From: Actinocrinis sp035650855
GTDB lineage: Bacteria > Actinomycetota > Actinomycetes > Streptomycetales > Catenulisporaceae
Assembly (NCBI RefSeq): GCF_035650855.1
Contig: NZ_DASRGV010000028.1
Coordinates: 1 to 8,967 of the forward strand
Direction: 5' to 3'
Length of the DNA stretch: 8,967 nt
Shown: piece after piece, positions 4,978-8,967 of the stretch
How positions within the stretch are numbered: position 1 is the stretch's first letter
Layout: every line of letters starts with the position of its first letter
The notes under the pieces: generated by a model
The model's database searches: none
The model's input: the letters and a program-made list of their open reading frames with translations, nothing else
What the model was told of the DNA's origin: nothing
Position numbers and translations under genes: made by a program

Positions 4978-5016
4978 ATGTGGCGCCGATTGCACGCGAG
5001 GCAAGCGGACATCTGA
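4978..5016 (+). other. Possible 12-codon open frame with a strong ribosome site
   Basis: AAGGGAGG (4963-4970) is followed after 7 nt by ATG and the peptide MWRRLHARQADI, ending at TGA 5014-5016. It lies upstream of the predicted alpha-galactosidase promoter (5080-5109), so it would need its own promoter and is not a simple leader of that transcript. Recorded as a possibility only. Confidence 0.25.
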
Positions 5017-5079
5017 ACGTTTGTGCGTGATGGGCGGGAGTTCACCGCTGGTTGTGCTGCGTGTCGCTAGAGCAAGCCA

Positions 5080-5109
5080 TTGCGTCCGGTTCTGCGCGGT
5101 CCCTAGGAT
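5080..5109 (+). promoter_or_regulatory. Promoter TTGCGT-18-TAGGAT for the alpha-galactosidase gene
   Basis: TTGCGT (5080-5085) and TAGGAT (5104-5109) are 18 bp apart; TAGGAT is a typical actinomycete -10. Transcription would start near 5116, giving a 5' leader of about 38 nt. TGAAC (5109-5113) and GTTCA (5120-5124) form a short inverted repeat over the start site, a possible operator. Confidence 0.55.
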
Positions 5110-5153
5110 GAACTCGTCGGTTCACGTTGACAAATGTTGGAATTGAGAGCGCC

Positions 5154-7331
5154 GTGGACGAATCACGCGAGGCCGGGGTGGGCACGGCCGAAGCCGGATT
5201 GATCTCGCTTTCGGCCGGTGGAGTGGGCCTTGTGCTCAACGCCTCCGGCCCCGGGCTGCCGGAGGTGCTGTACTGGGGCGCCGATCTAGGGCTGCACGCC
5301 AGCGGTGGCGGTGATCGCGGCGCACGGTCCGCGCGGCTCGCGCTGAGTCGTCCCGGACCTGCGCTTCCGCTGATCCCCTCGCAGGGCGCGGGCTGGTACG
5401 GCCGGCCGGCGCTGAGCGGGCGGTGGGAAGGCGGCAGCTGGCGGCCGCTGCGGTTCCTGCTGACCGAGCCCGTGGCGGTCCGCGGCAGCAGCGGGGAGGG
5501 CGGCGGCGGGACGATCGTCGTTCACGCCGCGGACGCGGAGGCGGGTCTCGCACTGGAAAGCGAACTGGAGCTGAGCCCGCAAGGGGTGCTCAGGGTTCGG
5601 CACGCGATCACGAACACCGGCGAGCTACCCTTCGTGCTCGACCGGCTCGCGGCGCTGATGCCGGTGCCCGCGCAGGCCGTCGAGGTGCTCGACTTCGCCG
5701 GACGCTGGTCGCGCGAACGCGCGCCGCAGCGGGCCGCCGTGCGGCAGGGCGCCTGGGTGCGTGAGAACCGGCGCGGGCGCACCGGGTTCGACGCCGGGCC
5801 GCTGATCGCCGGAACGTCCGGCTTCGGGTTCCGTTCCGGGCAGGTCTGGGCCGTGCACGCCGCGTGGAGCGGCAACCACGTGCAGTACGTGGAGCGGCTC
5901 GCGGAGGGCGGCGGGGTGCTCGGCGGCGGCGAACTGCTGGAGCCGGGCGAGATCAGGCTGCTGACCGGGGAGTCGTATCAGAGCCCGTGGGTCTATTTCG
6001 TCGCCGGCGAATCAGGACTCGATGAACTGAGCGTGCGGTTGCATCGAAGGCTGCGGGCGCGGGCCGGGCATCCGGTCACGCCGCGTCCGGTCACCCTGAA
6101 CATCTGGGAGGCGGTCTACTTCGACCACTCGCTGGACCGGCTGCTCGACCTGGCCGACAAGGCGGCGACGATCGGCGTCGAGCGGTTCGTGGTGGACGAC
6201 GGCTGGTTCCGGCACCGGCGTACCGACAACGCCGGGCTCGGCGACTGGTACGTGGACGAGACGGTCTGGCCGAACGGGCTGCACCCGCTGGTGGAGCGGG
6301 TACGCAAGCACGGCATGCAATTCGGGCTCTGGTTCGAGCCGGAGATGGTGAACCCTGATTCGGATTTGGCCCGGGCGCACCCCGACTGGTTCCTGGCCGA
6401 CCCGGCGCGCCTGCCGGTCGAGCACCGCAACCAGCAGGTGCTCGACGTGGCGCGGCCGGAGGCCTTCGCCTACCTGCTGGAGCGGCTCGACTCGCTGGTC
6501 GCCGAGTACCGGATCGACTACATCAAGTGGGACCACAACCGGGACATCGCCGAGCCGCTGCACGACGGCGTTCCCGGCGTGCACGCGCAGACCCTGGCCG
6601 TGTACCGGCTGCTCGACGAGCTGCGCGCGCGCCATCCGCACCTTGAGATCGAATCCTGCTCGTCGGGCGGCGCGCGGGTCGACCTGGGCATCCTGGAGCA
6701 CACCGACCGGGTGTGGGGCTCGGACAACATCGACCCGATCGAGCGGCAGTCCATTCAGCGCTGGACCAGCCTGCTGATTCCCTACGAGCTGATCGGGGCA
6801 CATATCGGCTCCTCCCCAGCGCATGTGAGCACTCGCGCCACCGAGCTCTCCTTCCGGGCCGCGACCGCGCTGTTCGGGCACGCCGGAATCGAGTCCGACA
6901 TCACCGGGTGGGACGAGCACGAGCTCGGCCGGCTCGCCGACTGGATCGCGCAGTACAAGCGGCTGCGGCCGCTGCTGCACTCCGGCGAGATCGTGCGCGC
7001 CGACCACCCGGACCCGGCGGCGTGGCTGCACGGCGTGGTCGCGCCGGATCGGTCGCACGCGCTGTTCGCGTACATGCAGCTGGAGACCTCGACCTTCGAG
7101 TACGGCGCGGCGCTGCGGTTCCCCGGCTTGAATTCGCAGGCTGATTATGAGCTCACGGTGATTCCGGTGGTCTCGGCCGTGCCCGACACCTGGCCGCGGT
7201 GGGCGACGGGACAGGGATCGATCGTGGTCAGCGGCAGGCTGCTGTCGGTGGCAGGCATGGAGGCGCCACGGCTGGTGGACAAGCCGGGGCAGTCGTTCGT
7301 CGTGGAACTGCGGCAGGTGCAGGGAGAATAG
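5154..7331 (+). CDS. Alpha-galactosidase, glycoside hydrolase family 36
   Basis: 725 residues, the usual length of GH36. It hydrolyses terminal alpha-1,6-galactose from melibiose, raffinose and related sugars. An N-terminal beta-sandwich (about 1-310) is followed by the catalytic barrel, which starts near NIWEAVYFDHS (316). Motifs in order: VVDDGWF (D348, D349), LWFEPEMVNPDSDL, then YIKWDHNRDI with the nucleophile D460, SCSSGGARVDLG, and VWGSDNIDP with the acid/base D524. A C-terminal beta domain ends the protein. All expected catalytic residues are present. No signal peptide, so cytoplasmic; sugar must be imported. GTG 5154 is preferred, with GAGAG 4 nt upstream; TTG 5127 in frame is possible. 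It stands alone, with no sugar transporter or regulator gene in the window. Confidence 0.95.
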   Translation: MDESREAGVGTAEAGLISLSAGGVGLVLNASGPGLPEVLYWGADLGLHASGGGDRGARSARLALSRPGPALPLIPSQGAGWYGRPALSGRWEGGSWRPLRFLLTEPVAVRGSSGEGGGGTIVVHAADAEAGLALESELELSPQGVLRVRHAITNTGELPFVLDRLAALMPVPAQAVEVLDFAGRWSRERAPQRAAVRQGAWVRENRRGRTGFDAGPLIAGTSGFGFRSGQVWAVHAAWSGNHVQYVERLAEGGGVLGGGELLEPGEIRLLTGESYQSPWVYFVAGESGLDELSVRLHRRLRARAGHPVTPRPVTLNIWEAVYFDHSLDRLLDLADKAATIGVERFVVDDGWFRHRRTDNAGLGDWYVDETVWPNGLHPLVERVRKHGMQFGLWFEPEMVNPDSDLARAHPDWFLADPARLPVEHRNQQVLDVARPEAFAYLLERLDSLVAEYRIDYIKWDHNRDIAEPLHDGVPGVHAQTLAVYRLLDELRARHPHLEIESCSSGGARVDLGILEHTDRVWGSDNIDPIERQSIQRWTSLLIPYELIGAHIGSSPAHVSTRATELSFRAATALFGHAGIESDITGWDEHELGRLADWIAQYKRLRPLLHSGEIVRADHPDPAAWLHGVVAPDRSHALFAYMQLETSTFEYGAALRFPGLNSQADYELTVIPVVSAVPDTWPRWATGQGSIVVSGRLLSVAGMEAPRLVDKPGQSFVVELRQVQGE

Positions 7332-7373
7332 CGGACGAGGCGGGCCGAGGCAGAGGTCTGTCACACGTCGAAT

Positions 7374-7421
7374 AACGGCGCTGGCCGGAACCGTCGTCGA
7401 ACGGTTCCGGCCGGCGCCGTT
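7374..7421. terminator. Strong bidirectional terminator
   Basis: Bases 7374-7394 pair with 7401-7421: 21 base pairs with a single T-G wobble around loop CGTCGA. TTTT follows on the plus strand, and the minus-strand exit reads CCGTTATT. It lies between the converging alpha-galactosidase and reductase stops and can end both transcripts. Confidence 0.9.
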
Positions 7422-7434
7422 TTATCGACCCAGA

Positions 7435-8946
7435 TCAGAAGTCGAACAGCTCGGTGTGGATGCGGCGCCAGGGAATTCCGGCCTTGCGCAGGTTCTTGAT
7501 CGCGCTGCGCGCCATCGCGGGCGAGCCGCAGATGAACACCTCGCGCTCGTCCAGGTCCGGAACCATCTCGCGCAACCGGTGCGGGGCCATCGGATCCTCG
7601 CGCGGGGTCTTGCCGCGCTTTCCGAGCACCGGGACGTAGATCAGCCGGCCCTCCGCGTCCATCCGGTCGAGCTCGTCGGCCATCAGCAGGTCCGAGGCCG
7701 AGGACGCACGCTGCAGGAACATCACGTCGCCGGGTCCGCCGTCCAGCGCCTCCGCGATCGCCCGCAGCGGAGTCACCCCGACGCCGCCGCCGACCAGCAG
7801 CACCCGCTGCCGGCGGCGCAGCTCCGCGGTGAACGCGCCGTACGGGCCGTCCGCGATGACCCGGATGCCCGGCCGGATGCGGCGTTTGAGCCTGCGGGTG
7901 TAGTTTCCGACGCCCTTGACCGTCAGGCGCAGCACGCCGTTGGTCGGCGCGGCGGACAGCGAGAAGGGGTGTGTCTGGTGCCACAGGCCGCGGCCGAGGA
8001 AGCGCCAGCGGAAGTACTGGCCCGCCTGCGCGCCGAGCCGGTCGATGTTGACGCCGCCGACGTAGATGGAGATCGTGTCCGCCGACTCGACCACGACGCC
8101 GACGACGCGCAGCCGGTACTTCAGCGTCCGGCTGACCGGGATGTACACGCGGTACAGCAGAATCGCCGCCGCGACGACGACATGCATCGCGATCCAGGTG
8201 TCCTTGGCGACCTGGTTGCGAGTGAACTGCGCGCCGAGGAAGACCTGGTGGAAGAACGCCATCACCGCGGCCGGGTAGGCCACCAGGTGCAGGCTGTGCC
8301 AGCGGTCGTAGCCGAGCTTGTGCCGGAAATGCTTGATCGACGAGACGCCGATGGCGATGAGTAACGCGTAACCGCCGGTGGCCATCAGCACGTACGGATA
8401 CGTCGCGAAGATGGACTTCACGACCGCGCTCGGCGGGGCCTGCAGGCTCATCGAGTAGCCGACGATGACCAGCGCGGTGTGCGCGGCCAGCAGCACGATG
8501 AGATAGGCGCCGAGGCCGCGGTGCAGCGTGGCCAGCCACGAGCCGATCCGCCGCTCCAGCCACGGTATTCGCGCCATCAGCGCGACTTCGATCAGCAGCA
8601 GGTACGCGCCGAGCAGGCCGGTGAGCTGCGCGCCCATGATGTACTCGTCGGCCAGGTGCTGGAGCCGGGAGGCCGGGGTCTGCAGCCACCACAGGAAGAT
8701 CACCTCGGCGCCGCCGGCGAAGGCCAGCAGCACCAGCACTCCCGCGAGCGCGTGCCGGGAGAGGGCCGGGCGCGCGTAGGTCCACGCCTTCGCCGGGTCG
8801 ACCCACCATTGGGTCAGGCCGGGCCGCTCGGGTATCGCGAAGCGGTCCGGGGGCGCCGCGACATAGCCCTCCCGCGTGGTGCCGAGCAGGTCCGCCTCCG
8901 GACCCATCTGACGCGGAATCGCACGGTGCGTGCCCGTGCTCGTCAT
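7435..8946 (-). CDS. Ferric-reductase-type transmembrane flavocytochrome
   Basis: 503 residues. A soluble N-terminal region of about 60 residues precedes six predicted helices (about 65-89, 104-127, 145-165, 182-203, 220-240, 249-270). Two histidine pairs fit bis-haem ligation: H142-X13-H156 and H220-X12-H233. The cytosolic half is a ferredoxin-reductase module: FAD-binding HPFSLSAAP (326-334), NAD(P)-binding VGGGVGVTPLRAI (385-397), and C-terminal FICGSPAM (471-478) with C473. This would carry electrons from NAD(P)H through FAD and haem across the membrane; the acceptor (ferric chelate, quinone, flavin or oxygen) is unknown. ATG 8946 is the best start seen, with only a weak ribosome site in the 21 bp left to the window edge. 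It converges on the alpha-galactosidase gene. An NADPH-oxidase-like relative is the alternative. Confidence 0.88.
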   Translation of the reverse strand: MTSTGTHRAIPRQMGPEADLLGTTREGYVAAPPDRFAIPERPGLTQWWVDPAKAWTYARPALSRHALAGVLVLLAFAGGAEVIFLWWLQTPASRLQHLADEYIMGAQLTGLLGAYLLLIEVALMARIPWLERRIGSWLATLHRGLGAYLIVLLAAHTALVIVGYSMSLQAPPSAVVKSIFATYPYVLMATGGYALLIAIGVSSIKHFRHKLGYDRWHSLHLVAYPAAVMAFFHQVFLGAQFTRNQVAKDTWIAMHVVVAAAILLYRVYIPVSRTLKYRLRVVGVVVESADTISIYVGGVNIDRLGAQAGQYFRWRFLGRGLWHQTHPFSLSAAPTNGVLRLTVKGVGNYTRRLKRRIRPGIRVIADGPYGAFTAELRRRQRVLLVGGGVGVTPLRAIAEALDGGPGDVMFLQRASSASDLLMADELDRMDAEGRLIYVPVLGKRGKTPREDPMAPHRLREMVPDLDEREVFICGSPAMARSAIKNLRKAGIPWRRIHTELFDF

Positions 8947-8967
8947 GTCCGGTCTGACGGCGCGGTG

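Noticed and set aside
4144..5004. Upstream in-frame extension of the VOC protein to 431 codons
   Set aside because: The extension is Ser/Arg/Ala-rich and antisense to the PspA-like gene; the VOC fold begins at the ATG at 4143.
6012..7364. 450-codon minus-strand open frame
   Set aside because: Antisense to the catalytic half of the alpha-galactosidase, with Val/Arg/His/Gln-rich shadow composition.
7361..8809. 482-codon minus-strand frame and a 302-codon plus-strand frame (7456-8364)
   Set aside because: Both overlap the ferric-reductase-type gene, whose own frame carries the haem, FAD and NAD motifs; the others have none.
1..8967. CRISPR array, insertion sequence, rRNA or origin of replication
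   Set aside because: No regularly spaced long repeats, transposase motifs, rRNA segments or DnaA-box clusters were seen on either strand.

Overview
The window is high-GC DNA with G/C-rich third codon positions, GTG/TTG starts and short purine-rich ribosome binding sites. This fits a filamentous actinomycete. A Pseudonocardiales-type host (Saccharopolyspora/Amycolatopsis-like) is a guess only. It reads as ordinary chromosomal backbone with one scar of mobile DNA at the left edge.

Left edge (1-388). The last 42 codons of an unrecognised gene are followed by phased short direct repeats, a 13-bp perfect hairpin, and then the 3' half of a tRNA (anticodon loop to discriminator base, anticodon TAC, Val). 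The tRNA has no 5' half here, and a strong terminator hairpin lies just behind it. This is the expected layout of the distal attachment site of an element integrated in a tRNA gene: DNA left of about 285 would be element, DNA to the right host.

Non-coding stretch (389-791). No credible gene; a low-complexity GC-rich segment.

Two-gene operon (792-2012). A four-helix membrane protein of unknown function is followed 18 bp later by a membrane-anchored SAM methyltransferase.

Middle (2013-4901). A promoter and a 16-bp hairpin precede a membrane protein with a duplicated two-helix plus soluble-domain layout. Next come a 96-aa four-cysteine zinc-motif protein, a hairpin between converging genes, a VOC/glyoxalase-fold protein (minus strand, probably leaderless), a short PspA-like coiled-coil protein, and a 54-aa arginine-rich single-pass membrane protein (minus strand, very strong ribosome binding site).

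Right half (5080-8946). A cytoplasmic GH36 alpha-galactosidase with its own promoter ends at an excellent bidirectional terminator. That terminator is shared with a converging six-helix ferric-reductase-type flavocytochrome. Apart from the 792-2012 pair and the element border, the genes look like independent single transcription units; I see no multi-gene defence or biosynthetic system here.
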